A stretch of 64,000 nt of DNA from Asticcacaulis sp. AC460 (GCF_000495795.1 NZ_AWGD01000038.1:52608-116607), one strand, 5' to 3'; positions 53,124 to 61,762 are shown, counted from the first letter of the stretch. Numbers and translations: made by a program. Notes: generated from the letters alone by a model not told the origin.

Positions 53124-53966
53124 GTGCATAACAGCGATAACTGGTTTACCGTGCTGTCGTTGGGCAGCGTCGCCCTGGCGCTGGTGCTGATCGCCATCCT
53201 GATCGTGCGGTCCGTGTTTCATATGTTGTTGGCCAATACGCGCGGCATTGCTGGCCATCACCATGAATTCGACGGTTGGAAGGCAGCGCGGGTCATTGTC
53301 GTGATTGTTGGTGCTGCCGTTGCGGGCATTACCCTGGCTGTGCGGCCGGCGGGATTCGTGCCGCAGGTGCTGATCTGGGCGGGATTGTTCGCGGCCATCT
53401 GTCTACCGCTTCTGATCGCCATCTGGGAGATCCGGGTCGTCGACATGGAAAAGCCGGTCAACCAGGAGGGGCCGCGGCGGCTGGGTCTCGCGGGGAAGAA
53501 CCTGCTCTATATACTGGGGTTGCCGGGGATGATGACGGTGTTCGTCATGGCCGGAGTGGCGTTGAACCCGGAGCGCGGTGGTTTGAGTTCGTTATGGAAC
53601 CCGCCGGTGACGATCAGCAGCGAGACCAACTATTATATGTTGCCGCGGCCAACGGCCTGTTCGCAGTGGCTGCGTCAGGCGGGGGCAGTGGATTTACCTT
53701 TGGCGGAGGCCAGGTCGCCCGACCATGCGGTGGTGACGGCGGAATACTGGCTGGACGCGACCCTGAACCAGATCACGTTCAATGCCTTCGATACTTCGGG
53801 ATGTTATCTGAGACGGGTGGATTATAACCGTGAGAATGCCCGGATGGTGGCGGCCGTGACGGCCTATAACTTCATCCTGCTGTTTGTCATCTCGACCATC
53901 ATCTACTCGGTGTTCAAGCACAAGGTCCGCAAGGGCGTGGCCAAGGCGACCGCGCATCAGGATTAA
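53124..53966 (+). CDS. Membrane protein, unknown function
   Basis: 280 residues from a GTG at 53124. Hydrophobic segments lie at about 8-30, 52-72, 75-100, 122-145 and 245-270. Between the last two is a periplasmic region of about 100 residues with two cysteines (RPTACSQWLRQAG, FDTSGCYLRRV) that may pair. A signature family was not recognised. It stands alone, divergent from the esterase cluster and convergent with icd. Confidence 0.6.
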   Translation: MHNSDNWFTVLSLGSVALALVLIAILIVRSVFHMLLANTRGIAGHHHEFDGWKAARVIVVIVGAAVAGITLAVRPAGFVPQVLIWAGLFAAICLPLLIAIWEIRVVDMEKPVNQEGPRRLGLAGKNLLYILGLPGMMTVFVMAGVALNPERGGLSSLWNPPVTISSETNYYMLPRPTACSQWLRQAGAVDLPLAEARSPDHAVVTAEYWLDATLNQITFNAFDTSGCYLRRVDYNRENARMVAAVTAYNFILLFVISTIIYSVFKHKVRKGVAKATAHQD

Positions 53967-53992
53967 GTTTCGCTGTTTGTGCACCGGCCTGT

Positions 53993-54041
53993 ACCCCTCC
54001 ACCGCTTCGCGGTCCCCCTCCCCACAAGGTGGAGAGGAGGG
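53993..54041 (+). repeat. Short variant of the palindromic intergenic repeat
   Basis: ACCCCTCCACCGCTTCGCGG then CCCCCTCCCCACAAGGTGGAGAGGAGGG: the CCCCTCC opening and the CTCC...GGAG hairpin of the repeat family are present but the middle is missing. It lies in the convergent gap before icd. Confidence 0.6.
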
Positions 54042-54076
54042 CGTTTGTCACTGCGCGTGGGGTAGTCCTGACGAAA

Positions 54077-54104
54077 AAAGCCGCCGGGGTGAGCCGGCGG
54101 CTTT
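54077..54104 (-). terminator. Intrinsic terminator after icd
   Basis: AAAGCCGCCGG and CCGGCGGCTTT pair around GGTGAG and are followed by a T-run on the minus strand. It lies 23 bases after the icd stop. Confidence 0.88.
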
Positions 54105-54126
54105 CACTTTTTGAGATTGGGCTGCC

Positions 54127-55341
54127 TTAGGCGGCCAGGGCCTTGGTCAGGTTCTCGCTGACCTTGTCCAGGAAGCCTTCGGTCGTCAGCCAGCCTTGCG
54201 ACGGGCCGACCAGCAGGGCCAGGTCCTTGGTCATGGCGCCGGCTTCGACCGTGTCGATGCAGACCTTTTCCAGCGTCTCGGCAAAGCGGTTCAGCTCGGC
54301 ATTGTCGTCCAGCTTGGCGCGGTGCTTCAGGCCTTGGGTCCAGGCGAAGATCGAGGCCATCGAGTTGGTCGAGGTCGATTCGCCCTTCTGGTGCTGGCGA
54401 TAGTGGCGGGTGACGGTGCCGTGGGCGGCTTCGGCTTCCATGATCTTGCCGTCCGGCGTGACCAGGGCCGAGGTCATCAGGCCCAGCGAGCCATAGCCTT
54501 GCGCGACCGTGTCGGACTGGACGTCGCCGTCGTAGTTCTTACAGGCCCAAACGAAACCGCCGGACCACTTCAGCGCCGAAGCGACCATGTCGTCGATCAG
54601 GCGGTGTTCGTAGGTCAGGCCCAGTTCCTTGTACTTCGCGGCGTATTCGGCGTCAAAAATGTCCTGGAAGATGTCCTTGAAGCGGCCGTCATAGGCCTTC
54701 AGGATGGTATTCTTGGTCGACAGGTAAACCGGATAGTTGCGGGCGATGCCGTATTCGAACGAGGCGCGGGCGAAGTCGCGGATCGATTCGTCCAGGTTAT
54801 ACATGCCCATGGCGACGCCCGAACCCGGGAACTTGAACACTTCGTATTCCTGGACCGTGCCGTCGTCGCCTTCGAACTTCATGGTCAGCTTGCCGGGGCC
54901 GGGGACGAGGAAATCGGTGGCCTTGTACTGATCGCCGAAAGCGTGGCGGCCGACGACGATCGGCTGGGTCCAGCCGGGGACCAGGCGCGGCACGTTGCGG
55001 CAGATGATCGGCTCACGGAACACGACGCCACCCAGGATGTTACGGATGGTGCCGTTGGGCGACTTCCACATCTTCTTCAGGCCGAACTCCTTCACGCGGG
55101 CTTCGTCCGGGGTGATGGTGGCGCATTTCACGCCGACGCCGCAGGCCCGGATAGCATTGGCGGCATCGATGGTGACCTGATCGTCGGTGGCGTCACGGTG
55201 TTCCATGCCCAGGTCGAAATATTGCAGGTCGATGTCGAGATAGGGATGGATCAGCTTGTCCTTGATCATCTGCCAGATGATGCGGGTCATTTCGTCGCCG
55301 TCGATGTCGACGACCGGGTTTGCCACCTTGATTTTAGCCAT
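54127..55341 (-). CDS. icd: Isocitrate dehydrogenase, NADP-dependent
   Basis: 404 residues, the length of the eukaryote-like (subfamily II) IDH common in Alphaproteobacteria. [30 protein letters not shown] is the standard start. [20 protein letters not shown] binds isocitrate, [25 protein letters not shown] supplies the Asp metal ligands, and [18 protein letters not shown] is the NADP-specificity region with HGTVTRH. It makes 2-oxoglutarate and NADPH in the TCA cycle. Confidence 0.96.
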   Translation of the reverse strand: MAKIKVANPVVDIDGDEMTRIIWQMIKDKLIHPYLDIDLQYFDLGMEHRDATDDQVTIDAANAIRACGVGVKCATITPDEARVKEFGLKKMWKSPNGTIRNILGGVVFREPIICRNVPRLVPGWTQPIVVGRHAFGDQYKATDFLVPGPGKLTMKFEGDDGTVQEYEVFKFPGSGVAMGMYNLDESIRDFARASFEYGIARNYPVYLSTKNTILKAYDGRFKDIFQDIFDAEYAAKYKELGLTYEHRLIDDMVASALKWSGGFVWACKNYDGDVQSDTVAQGYGSLGLMTSALVTPDGKIMEAEAAHGTVTRHYRQHQKGESTSTNSMASIFAWTQGLKHRAKLDDNAELNRFAETLEKVCIDTVEAGAMTKDLALLVGPSQGWLTTEGFLDKVSENLTKALAA

Positions 55342-55546
55342 TGAAAATTCCTTTCGAACGGGCGCTGACGGCCGGAGGGCACAGGCTCATGGCCGCCGCG
55401 AACGGGCTCCCTATAGACGTATTTTCCCGCATCCGCAAATAGGCGCGACGGGCGTTTTACATGGGCGTAATGCGATATTTAAACTTTGTTATCCCTGTGC
55501 GCGTATCACGAAACGTGGGGCCACCTATTACACACTGTACCGCATC

Positions 55547-55885
55547 ATGTCCGAAGTCCCGTCGTTTCCGCAAAGCCGATCTTCCGTCCGGATTGTTGCC
55601 CTGTTCAGCCTGTTGCTGCTGGGGGTGACCTGCGGCGCCGCGACAGCGCCTCAGCCGGGTCGTGACCTGGCCGTCATCGTGGCGCCGTGGAGCCAGCGGC
55701 CGGACGCGCTGGTCGCCATCTCGCACGCCGGCGGCCGCATCACCGGCGCCGGGCGCTGGTCCTTCATCGCCTTCGCCGCCCACGACGACTCGCGACTGGT
55801 GTCGCAGCTTTACGCCTCAGGCGCCTGGCTGGTCATCGATGCCGGCGGCCTCGCAGCCTGCCAATCCCCTTCTTCAGGAGCCTGA
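55547..55885 (+). CDS. Small exported protein in front of chemoreceptor gene
   Basis: 112 residues from the ATG at 55547; the longer frame overlaps icd on the other strand. A signal peptide or membrane anchor (VRIVALFSLLLLGVTCGAATA) precedes about 80 residues with RDLAVIVAPWSQRPDALVAISHAGGRITGAGRW...AHDDSRLVSQLYASGAWLVIDA. The gene stops 3 bases before the chemoreceptor start, so the two form an operon. It may be a periplasmic partner, but the family is not recognised. Confidence 0.62.
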   Translation: MSEVPSFPQSRSSVRIVALFSLLLLGVTCGAATAPQPGRDLAVIVAPWSQRPDALVAISHAGGRITGAGRWSFIAFAAHDDSRLVSQLYASGAWLVIDAGGLAACQSPSSGA

Positions 55886-55888
55886 ACC

Positions 55889-57349
55889 GTGGACGGTCTG
55901 AACCAACTTCGCCTGGAATTTTCGCGTTTCCTGATCGGCTTTTTGTGGGTCAATGCCCTTTTGATCCCGGTGATCGGCCTGTTCGGCCGCGGCGGCATCC
56001 ACTGGGCCGCGGTCATTGGTGGCGTCATGCTGGCCGCCGCCGCGACCTGGGTCTGGTCGCGCGATGCTACGGCGCCGGCGACGCGGATGGTGACGTCCCT
56101 GGCGGCGGCCGGCATGGTCAGCCTGATGGTCTTCGCCCTGCGCGGCCATGATTTGCAGATCGACATGCATATGTATTTCTTCGCCAGCCTGGCCGTCTGC
56201 GCCGGCTGGTGCGACTGGCGCGCCCTGGCGGCCTATACCGGCTTCGTCGCCGTCCACCATTTGGTGCTCAACTACGCCATGCCGCTGGCCGTGTTCCCGT
56301 CGGCGGCACCGGAACTGCTGCGCGTCCTGGCCCATGCCGTCATCCTGGTCGTCCAGTCGGTGGTCCTGGCCTGGCTGGTCGGGCATATCGAAGATCTGTT
56401 CGCCAAATCCGGTGAGGCGCTGGAAGCCGCCCAGGCCTCTGGCCGCGAGGCCCAGAGCCTGGCCTGTCAGCAGGAGGACAGCCGTCGCCGCGAGATCGAG
56501 GCGCTGAGCCGCCGCGAAGCGCTGAGCGCCGAGTTCGTCGAGCGCATGAATGCCCTGTCCAGCCGGTTTTCGGGTTTTTCCGGCCAGGTTGCCGGGGCGG
56601 CTTCCAGCCTGGCCGACACCATGAACCGGTCGATGCAGCGGACCCAGGTCATGGTCACGGCTTCGGACGAAGCGCGCGGCCATATCGATGCGGTGGCTGC
56701 CGGCGCCGAGGAGTTGTCGGCTTCGATCGCCGAAATCAACAGCCTGGCCGCCCACTCCAATGACGTCGCCACCCGGGCGACCGGCGAGGTAGCGGCCACC
56801 CAGGCATCGGTGGCCGACCTGTCGCGTTCGGCGCAGAAGATCGGCGATGTCGTCGAACTGATCCGCTCGATCGCCAGCCAGACCAACCTGCTGGCTCTGA
56901 ACGCCACCATCGAGGCCGCCCGCGCCGGGGATGCCGGCAAGGGCTTTGCCGTGGTCGCGTCGGAGGTCAAGCAACTGGCGTCGCAGACCTCGAAGGCGAC
57001 CGACGAAATCGCTGCCGTCATCAATGGTGTCCAGGCTTCGACCGGCGAGACCGTGGAGTCGATCGACCGCATCGTCACGACCCTGGGCGGGGTGTGCGAA
57101 ACCGCCGGCGCCATCTCTCAGGCCATGCACCAGCAAAGCGCAGCCACGGCCGATATCGCCGCGACGACGCAACGCGTGGCCATGGGCACGGCCGGGATGT
57201 CCGATCACATCGCGCGCGTTGGTGATGACGCCAAGTCGTCGGACGCGGCGTCGCGGGGCCTGATGCAGCTGTGCGGCGACCTGGAAGCCATGGCGCGCGA
57301 ACTTCAGGGCGAGGTCGACAGCTTTGTCGACCGGTTGAAGGCGGCCTGA
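55889..57349 (+). CDS. Methyl-accepting chemotaxis protein
   Basis: 486 residues from a GTG with AGGAG upstream. The N-terminal 180 residues form about six membrane helices with almost no periplasmic domain ([62 protein letters not shown]), so sensing would be through the membrane or a partner. A coiled coil leads to the signalling hairpin [45 protein letters not shown], which is highly conserved. No HAMP domain is evident. It would couple to CheA/CheW. Confidence 0.88.
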   Translation: MDGLNQLRLEFSRFLIGFLWVNALLIPVIGLFGRGGIHWAAVIGGVMLAAAATWVWSRDATAPATRMVTSLAAAGMVSLMVFALRGHDLQIDMHMYFFASLAVCAGWCDWRALAAYTGFVAVHHLVLNYAMPLAVFPSAAPELLRVLAHAVILVVQSVVLAWLVGHIEDLFAKSGEALEAAQASGREAQSLACQQEDSRRREIEALSRREALSAEFVERMNALSSRFSGFSGQVAGAASSLADTMNRSMQRTQVMVTASDEARGHIDAVAAGAEELSASIAEINSLAAHSNDVATRATGEVAATQASVADLSRSAQKIGDVVELIRSIASQTNLLALNATIEAARAGDAGKGFAVVASEVKQLASQTSKATDEIAAVINGVQASTGETVESIDRIVTTLGGVCETAGAISQAMHQQSAATADIAATTQRVAMGTAGMSDHIARVGDDAKSSDAASRGLMQLCGDLEAMARELQGEVDSFVDRLKAA

Positions 57350-57407
57350 TCCTTATCCGTTTTTGATTTTGCCTCTGGTAAGGTGCCTTCCAGCACAGGA
57401 GGCGCGC

Positions 57408-57878
57408 ATGAAAGTCGATATTCAGACCCAGCATCGCTGGCTGGAACAGTTCACCGGTACCTGGGAAGTCGTCCAAGGGGCGGATACGCCGCCGGAGGAA
57501 CGCTCCGACAACTGGAAAGAGGTCGGGCGCAACCTGTACGGCGTCTGGGCGGTGGTCGAAGGCAATGGCCAGATGCCAGGCGGCGGTGCGGCGACGACGG
57601 TGCTGACCCTGGGCTTCGACCAGGCCAAAGGCAAGTTCGTCGGCAGCTGGATCGGGTCGATGATGGAAAATCTCTGGGTCTATGAAGGCGAACTCGATGG
57701 CGACGGCCGGCTGGTGCTCAACAGCGACGGGCCGGACTTCGAGACCGGCGAGATGCGGAAATATCGTGACATTTACGCCTTCGAAGGCGGCGACAAACGC
57801 ACCCTGACGTCGCAACTGCTGCAGCCCGACGGCAGCTGGAAGGCATTTATGAGCATGACCTATCGGCGGGTCGGGTAG
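57408..57878 (+). CDS. DUF1579 family protein
   Basis: 156 residues from the ATG at 57408 (AGGAGG 6 bases upstream). HRWLEQFTGTWEV, then GNGQMPGGGAATTVLTLGFDQAKGKFVGSWIGSMMENLWVYEGELD and MRKYRDIYAF fit the DUF1579 pattern, a small beta-barrel lipocalin-like fold of unknown function. No signal peptide. It ends at an inverted repeat pair. Confidence 0.75.
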   Translation: MKVDIQTQHRWLEQFTGTWEVVQGADTPPEERSDNWKEVGRNLYGVWAVVEGNGQMPGGGAATTVLTLGFDQAKGKFVGSWIGSMMENLWVYEGELDGDGRLVLNSDGPDFETGEMRKYRDIYAFEGGDKRTLTSQLLQPDGSWKAFMSMTYRRVG

Positions 57879-57888
57879 AGGCTTTTAC

Positions 57889-58062
57889 TATCCTCCACCG
57901 CTTGCGGGGGAGGTGTCGAGCAAGTGAGGTCCCCTATGGGCCGAAACGCGTCGAGACGGAGGGGGCGTTAGAAGCTCCGAGTTTCCGGCTCCCCCTCCGC
58001 TTCGACGCGCTACGCTTTCAGCTTCGCTTGCTCAGCACCTCCCCCGCAAGCGGTGGAGGATA
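57889..58062. repeat. Outward-facing pair of palindromic intergenic repeats
   Basis: Two units of the family seen at 25903: 57889-57966 on the minus strand and 57989-58062 on the plus strand. The outer 27 bases (57889-57915 and 58036-58062) are perfect inverted repeats. The order of the units is opposite to the pair at 25903. It fills the convergent gap between DUF1579 and the ArsR gene. Confidence 0.83.
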
Positions 58063-58070
58063 AGATTAAG

Positions 58071-58382
58071 TTACTTCTCATCCAAAACGTCCCCCAGCGC
58101 GTCTAGGCGGCGCTCCCATGTCGAGCGCAGCGCCCTGGTCCAGGCGTCCAGCACGTCCAGGCCGGCGCTGTTCAGGCTGCAGGAACGGACGCGGCCGATC
58201 TTCTCGGTTTTGACCAGGCCGGCCGCTTCTAAAATAGCCAGGTGCTGGCCGACCGCCGTCAGGGTCATGTCGTAAGGCGCGGCCAGGGCCGACACCGACA
58301 TAGCCGTGTCGGTCAGGCGTTCGACCATGTCGCGCCGGGTCGCGTCACCTAAAGCCTGCAGAACCTTACGGGCGTCGGTCAC
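58071..58382 (-). CDS. ArsR-family transcriptional regulator
   Basis: 103 residues from a GTG at 58382 that overlaps the stop of the SRPBCC gene in [68 protein letters not shown] is a winged helix of the ArsR type (SdpR/YdfF-like), without the metal-binding Cys motif. In this family the regulator next to an AHSA1-like gene usually controls its own operon; paired palindromes lie upstream. Confidence 0.86.
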   Translation of the reverse strand: MTDARKVLQALGDATRRDMVERLTDTAMSVSALAAPYDMTLTAVGQHLAILEAAGLVKTEKIGRVRSCSLNSAGLDVLDAWTRALRSTWERRLDALGDVLDEK

Positions 58383-58837
58383 AAAACCGCGCCCAGGCGT
58401 TTCAGCAGCTCGCCCCAGCCGTGTTCGCGCATCTGCGGGCCGTCGGCGTTTTCGAAGAAGGCGCCATGGTGGGTGAGGGTGAGTTTCGTGCCGTCGCCGT
58501 CCGCGGCGAACTCGAACGTCGCCAGCGAGCCCGAAAACGGCGTGCCGTTCATCATCATGTTGGAACCGCAGGCGATGCGGCGGTCCGGTACGATGTCGAG
58601 ATAGAGGGCTTCGCTCGACAGGACGGCGCCGGGGAAGGGTGTTTCCGGCCCCATGGTCCAGCGCGATTTTTCCAGCCCGCCCAAACGAAAGTCGTTGTCG
58701 TAGCTGTCGCCCGGCTGCGCCACGCCGTGCCGGAACCAGCGCAGCTTGATGTCGGAATTGGCGAAGGCGGCAAAGACTTTCGCGACCGGATGCGGATAGG
58801 TCTTTTCGATGACGAAGGTGGCGTGAACGGCAGTCAT
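58379..58837 (-). CDS. SRPBCC/AHSA1-like domain protein
   Basis: 152 residues from the ATG at 58837, which has GGAGAA upstream; ATGs 12 and 18 bases earlier are in frame. ATFVIEKTYPHPVAKVFAAFANSDIKLRWF, then YDNDFRLGG, EALYLDIVPDRRIACGSNMMMNG and HHGAFFENADGPQMREHGWGELLKRLGAVL are typical of Activator-of-Hsp90-like START folds that bind hydrophobic ligands. It is the first gene of a two-gene unit with the ArsR regulator, with a 4-base overlap. Confidence 0.84.
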   Translation of the reverse strand: MTAVHATFVIEKTYPHPVAKVFAAFANSDIKLRWFRHGVAQPGDSYDNDFRLGGLEKSRWTMGPETPFPGAVLSSEALYLDIVPDRRIACGSNMMMNGTPFSGSLATFEFAADGDGTKLTLTHHGAFFENADGPQMREHGWGELLKRLGAVL

Positions 58838-58853
58838 GGGATTCTCCATATTC

Positions 58854-58903
58854 AAGTTTAAACTTCACTATATTGGCGTGCTGAAATGGTCAAGTTCAAA
58901 CTT
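58854..58903. promoter_or_regulatory. Paired AAGTTTAAACTT-type operators
   Basis: AAGTTTAAACTT (58854-58865, perfect palindrome) and AAGTTCAAACTT (58892-58903, one change) are 38 bp apart, directly upstream of the SRPBCC-ArsR unit. They are the likely binding sites of the ArsR-type regulator for autoregulation. Confidence 0.65.
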
Positions 58904-58939
58904 CAGTGATGCGCACAGGCTGATTATTTCATGCCTACC

Positions 58940-58965
58940 GTAACCGCCTGTCCTGCGGCGCCGTA
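58940..58965 (+). promoter_or_regulatory. ECF sigma-F-like promoter of bufABC
   Basis: GTAACC at 58940-58945 and CGTA at 58962-58965 are separated by 16 bases. This resembles the Caulobacter sigma-F pattern as I recall it (GTAACC, 16 bases, CGAA), differing at one -10 position. It lies 45 bases before the bufA start. Sigma-F controls metal-stress genes in Caulobacter. Confidence 0.55.
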
Positions 58966-59010
58966 TACCTCAAAGCCAGCACGGCACATCCCACTTCTGA
59001 GGAACTTCCC

Positions 59011-59295
59011 ATGATCTCCTTCAAGACCGGCGCCACCGTCGCCTCCGCCGCCGCCCTTCTCGCCCTGTCGAGCTTCGCCACCGCCGCGACCGCGCCGGCC
59101 GGCAGCTCCGGCGCCGCCATCTCGGCCGATGACACTGTCCACTGCTACGGCGTCCATAGCTGTAAAGGCCAGTCCGACTGCAAGACGTCGACTCATGAGT
59201 GCAAGGGGCATAACAGTTGCAAGGGCGATGGCTTCAAGGCGATGACCGCCAAGGCTTGCCTGGCCGACGGCGGCACCATTGGCGATATCGGCTGA
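59011..59295 (+). CDS. bufA: Bufferin precursor peptide, BufA2 family
   Basis: 94 residues; GAGGAA lies upstream of the ATG. A signal peptide (MISFKTGATVASAAALLALSSFATA) precedes a short linker and a Cys-rich core with six cysteines at about 45, 51, 57, 64, 70 and 83 in repeats of the form CYGVHSCKGQSDCKTSTHEC and CKGHNSCKG. This is the BufA2-type bufferin: a ribosomally made, post-translationally modified peptide exported to the periplasm that binds copper. The downstream bufB and bufC genes are the maturation enzymes, so the identification rests on the operon as well as the sequence. Confidence 0.88.
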   Translation: MISFKTGATVASAAALLALSSFATAATAPAGSSGAAISADDTVHCYGVHSCKGQSDCKTSTHECKGHNSCKGDGFKAMTAKACLADGGTIGDIG

Positions 59296-59304
59296 GTATG
59301 AACC

Positions 59305-59332
59305 GGCCCCGTCCCGGCTACGGGATGGGGCC
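59305..59332 (+). other. Intercistronic stem-loop between bufA and bufB
   Basis: GGCCCCGTCCCG and CGGGATGGGGCC form a 12-bp stem with one G-T pair and loop GCTA. There is no T-run, so it is more likely an mRNA stabiliser or partial terminator that keeps precursor expression above that of the enzymes. Confidence 0.65.
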
Positions 59333-59342
59333 GTTACCCGCC

Positions 59343-60194
59343 ATGACCCAGTCCGCGCCCTCCCATGTTTCACCGCCGCGATTCTCGGGCTTCGGCCTGG
59401 GCCTGAGGCCTGTCCACTATGCTGACGTCCAGCACACGGACGGGCTGGCTGACTTTTTCGAGATCATTTCGGAAAACTTCATGGTCGACGGCGGCCGACC
59501 GCTCCAGGTCCTGGACCGGGTGCGCGAACGCTATCCCCTGGCCATGCACGGCGTGTCGATGTCGCTGGGCGGCGAACGTCTGGATCATGGCTATCTGAAA
59601 CGGTTGAAGGCCCTGGCGGACCGGGCGCGGCCGCTGTGGGTGTCCGATCACCTGTGCTGGACTGGCACGGGCGGGATCAACAGCCACGACCTCCTGCCGC
59701 TACCGCTGACCGAAGCGGCGCTGGACCGGCTGACGGCCCATATCCGGCAGGCCCAGGATGTCCTGGAACGCAGCCTTCTGATCGAAAATCCGTCCAGCTA
59801 TATTACCTATCCGGAAGATAGTCTGACCGAATGGACCTTTCTGTCGGAACTGTGTGCGCGGACGGGCTGCGGCCTGCTTCTGGACGTCAACAACATCTAT
59901 GTCAGCGCCCACAATCACGGGTTTTCGGCTCAGGACTATCTCGACGGCCTGCCGTTCGACCGGGTGCGGCAGATCCACCTGGCCGGCCACAGCCAGGGCG
60001 AAAGCCTGCTGATCGACACCCACGACCAGCCAGTGCCCGACGGAGTATGGCAACTGTACGCCCAGACGGTGGCGCGCTGCGGCGAAGTTGCCGTCATGAT
60101 CGAGCGCGATGACGACATTCCGCCGCTCGATGACTTGCGCGCCGAACTGGACCGCGCCCGTTCTTTGGCCGGTCAGGCCCGGCAGGCTGCGTGA
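59343..60194 (+). CDS. bufB: MNIO-family bufferin maturase BufB (DUF692)
   Basis: 283 residues from the ATG at 59343, just before the family core (FSGFGLGLRPVHYADV); a start at 59298 would put the bufA-bufB hairpin inside the gene. DFFEIISENFMVDGGRPL, MHGVSMSLGG, VSDHLCW, LIENPSSYI, GLLLDVNNIYVSAHNHGF and IHLAGHSQGE supply the His, Asp, Glu and Asn ligands of a multinuclear non-haem iron site in a TIM-barrel. These enzymes use O2 to convert Cys residues of the precursor into thiooxazole-type groups. Its stop overlaps the next gene. Confidence 0.9.
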   Translation: MTQSAPSHVSPPRFSGFGLGLRPVHYADVQHTDGLADFFEIISENFMVDGGRPLQVLDRVRERYPLAMHGVSMSLGGERLDHGYLKRLKALADRARPLWVSDHLCWTGTGGINSHDLLPLPLTEAALDRLTAHIRQAQDVLERSLLIENPSSYITYPEDSLTEWTFLSELCARTGCGLLLDVNNIYVSAHNHGFSAQDYLDGLPFDRVRQIHLAGHSQGESLLIDTHDQPVPDGVWQLYAQTVARCGEVAVMIERDDDIPPLDDLRAELDRARSLAGQARQAA

Positions 60195-60949
60195 TGCGCG
60201 AACTCGCCACGGCTCAGGCCGCGATGTTGGCCACGCTGCTGGAAACGAGCGTGCCGGAGTCGCCGGGGCTGGCCGTCTATCACAATGCCTATCGCAGCCG
60301 TTTGCGTGGTGCCCTGGCCGAAGTCTTTCCGCGTCTGCATCTTTGGCTCGGCGAGAACGCCTTCGACGCTGTCGCGTTAGTCTATATTGCGCGGCATCCC
60401 TCGCGGACCTGGACCTTGAACACATTTGGCCATGCCTTTGCGGAGGTTTTGGCCGAACTTTACCCAGATGATGCCGAGGTGGCGGAACTGGCCTGGCTGG
60501 AATGGGCGCTGCATGCGGCCTTCGGCGGGGAGGACAGTCCGGCGTTCGATCCGGCAGAACTGGCCGCCGCCGATTGGTCCACGGTTGGGCTGGCGTTCGC
60601 CCCGACCCTGACGCTGCGGCCGATCGTCAGCAATGCCGCCGCCATCTGGCAGGCCCTCGCGCACGACCAGACGCCGCCGGCAGTGGCGCGGTTGCCGCAG
60701 GCGGTGGCCATGGCGGTTTGGCGTCACGGCCTGGAACCGAAATTTCGCACGGTGAGCCTGACCGAATACGAAGCGATCCTGGCGCTTCGGGCGGGCATGT
60801 CCTTTGCCGAACTCTGCGCCACCCTGCCGCAGAACGACGGTGAAGATCCGGCGCAGATGGCCGGAAGCTGGCTGGCGGAATGGCTGGGTGACGGACGCAT
60901 GGTCGGACTTAGGACGTTTTGCATTGGACCCGGCGCAGTTTTGTCGTAA
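60194..60949 (+). CDS. bufC: BufC/HvfC-family partner protein (DUF2063)
   Basis: 251 residues from the ATG at 60194, which overlaps the bufB stop as TGATG (a GTG three bases earlier is possible). LLETSVPESPGLAVYHNAYRSRLRGALAEVFPRLHLWLGENAFD and DWSTVGLAFAPTLTLRPIVSNAAAIWQAL are the DUF2063 features. The protein binds the MNIO enzyme and presents the leader or signal region of the precursor peptide. Its tight coupling to bufB fits a complex. Confidence 0.88.
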   Translation: MRELATAQAAMLATLLETSVPESPGLAVYHNAYRSRLRGALAEVFPRLHLWLGENAFDAVALVYIARHPSRTWTLNTFGHAFAEVLAELYPDDAEVAELAWLEWALHAAFGGEDSPAFDPAELAAADWSTVGLAFAPTLTLRPIVSNAAAIWQALAHDQTPPAVARLPQAVAMAVWRHGLEPKFRTVSLTEYEAILALRAGMSFAELCATLPQNDGEDPAQMAGSWLAEWLGDGRMVGLRTFCIGPGAVLS

Positions 60950-60958
60950 GTGCGCGGC

Positions 60959-61762
60959 ATGAAAGATGCCCGACCCGCGCCGCCACTCGATCCCAACCTG
61001 ACCCTGCCGTGCGTCATCCTCGACCGGCCGCAACTGGCCGACAATATCGGCTCGGTCGCCCGGGTCATGGCCAATTTCGGTCTGCAGGAACTGCGTCTGG
61101 TGGCGCCGCGCGACGGCTGGCCGCAGGATCGCGCCTGGGCGACCTCGTCCGGGGCGAACTGGCCGCTGGACGGCGCGAAAGTCTTTCCGACCGTCGCCGA
61201 AGCGGTTGCCGACCTGAAAACCGTCTACGCCACCACGGCGCGCAACCGCGAAGTCCATCTGCCGGTGGTGACGCCGCGCCAGACCGCCGTCGAAGCCTAT
61301 ACGGCTGCGCAGGCCTTTGAAAAGACCGGCCTGCTGTTCGGCGCTGAGCGGGCAGGGCTGGAAACTTCGGACATTGCGCTGTGCCATGCCATCGTCACCA
61401 TCCCGGTTGATCCGCACTTCCATTCGCTGAACCTGGCCCAGGCGGTGAACATTATACTCTATGAGTGGCGGCTGCTGGTGATGGACGCGCCCAAGGCCGC
61501 CTTTACCCAGAATATGGACGAACCGGCGGATCTCAAGTTCCTGCACGGCTTATATGGCCATCTCGAGGACGAGCTGGAGGCGGCCGGCTTCTTCTTCCCG
61601 CCGGAAAAGAAGGAATCGATGGTGCGCAACCTGAGGGTCGTTCTGAACCGCGCCCGCATGACCGAGCAGGAGATCCGCACCTGGCGCGGCGTGGTCACTG
61701 CCCTGACCAAGGGCCGTGGCCGCGTTCTGGCGAAACTGGCGAAAACCGATCCTGACGCCTGA
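60959..61762 (+). CDS. trmJ: TrmJ-type tRNA/rRNA 2'-O-methyltransferase (SPOUT)
   Basis: 267 residues from the ATG at 60959 (a GTG at 60950 follows directly after the bufC stop). CVILDRPQLADNIGSVARVMANFGLQELRLVAPRDGWP is the SpoU/TrmH start with the Asn-x-Gly-x-x-x-R motif. LLFGAERAGLETSDIALCHAIVTIPVDPHFHSLNLAQAVNIILYEW forms the knotted SAM site. The C-terminal helical part (LHGLYGHLEDELEAAGFFFPPEKKESMVRNLRVVLNRA) is TrmJ-specific. It probably methylates position 32 of tRNAs. Its position directly after bufC is likely incidental. Confidence 0.86.
   Translation: MKDARPAPPLDPNLTLPCVILDRPQLADNIGSVARVMANFGLQELRLVAPRDGWPQDRAWATSSGANWPLDGAKVFPTVAEAVADLKTVYATTARNREVHLPVVTPRQTAVEAYTAAQAFEKTGLLFGAERAGLETSDIALCHAIVTIPVDPHFHSLNLAQAVNIILYEWRLLVMDAPKAAFTQNMDEPADLKFLHGLYGHLEDELEAAGFFFPPEKKESMVRNLRVVLNRARMTEQEIRTWRGVVTALTKGRGRVLAKLAKTDPDA

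Noticed and set aside
54196..55344. 382-residue frame opposite icd
   Set aside because: Shadow of icd; composition is that of antisense high-GC codons.
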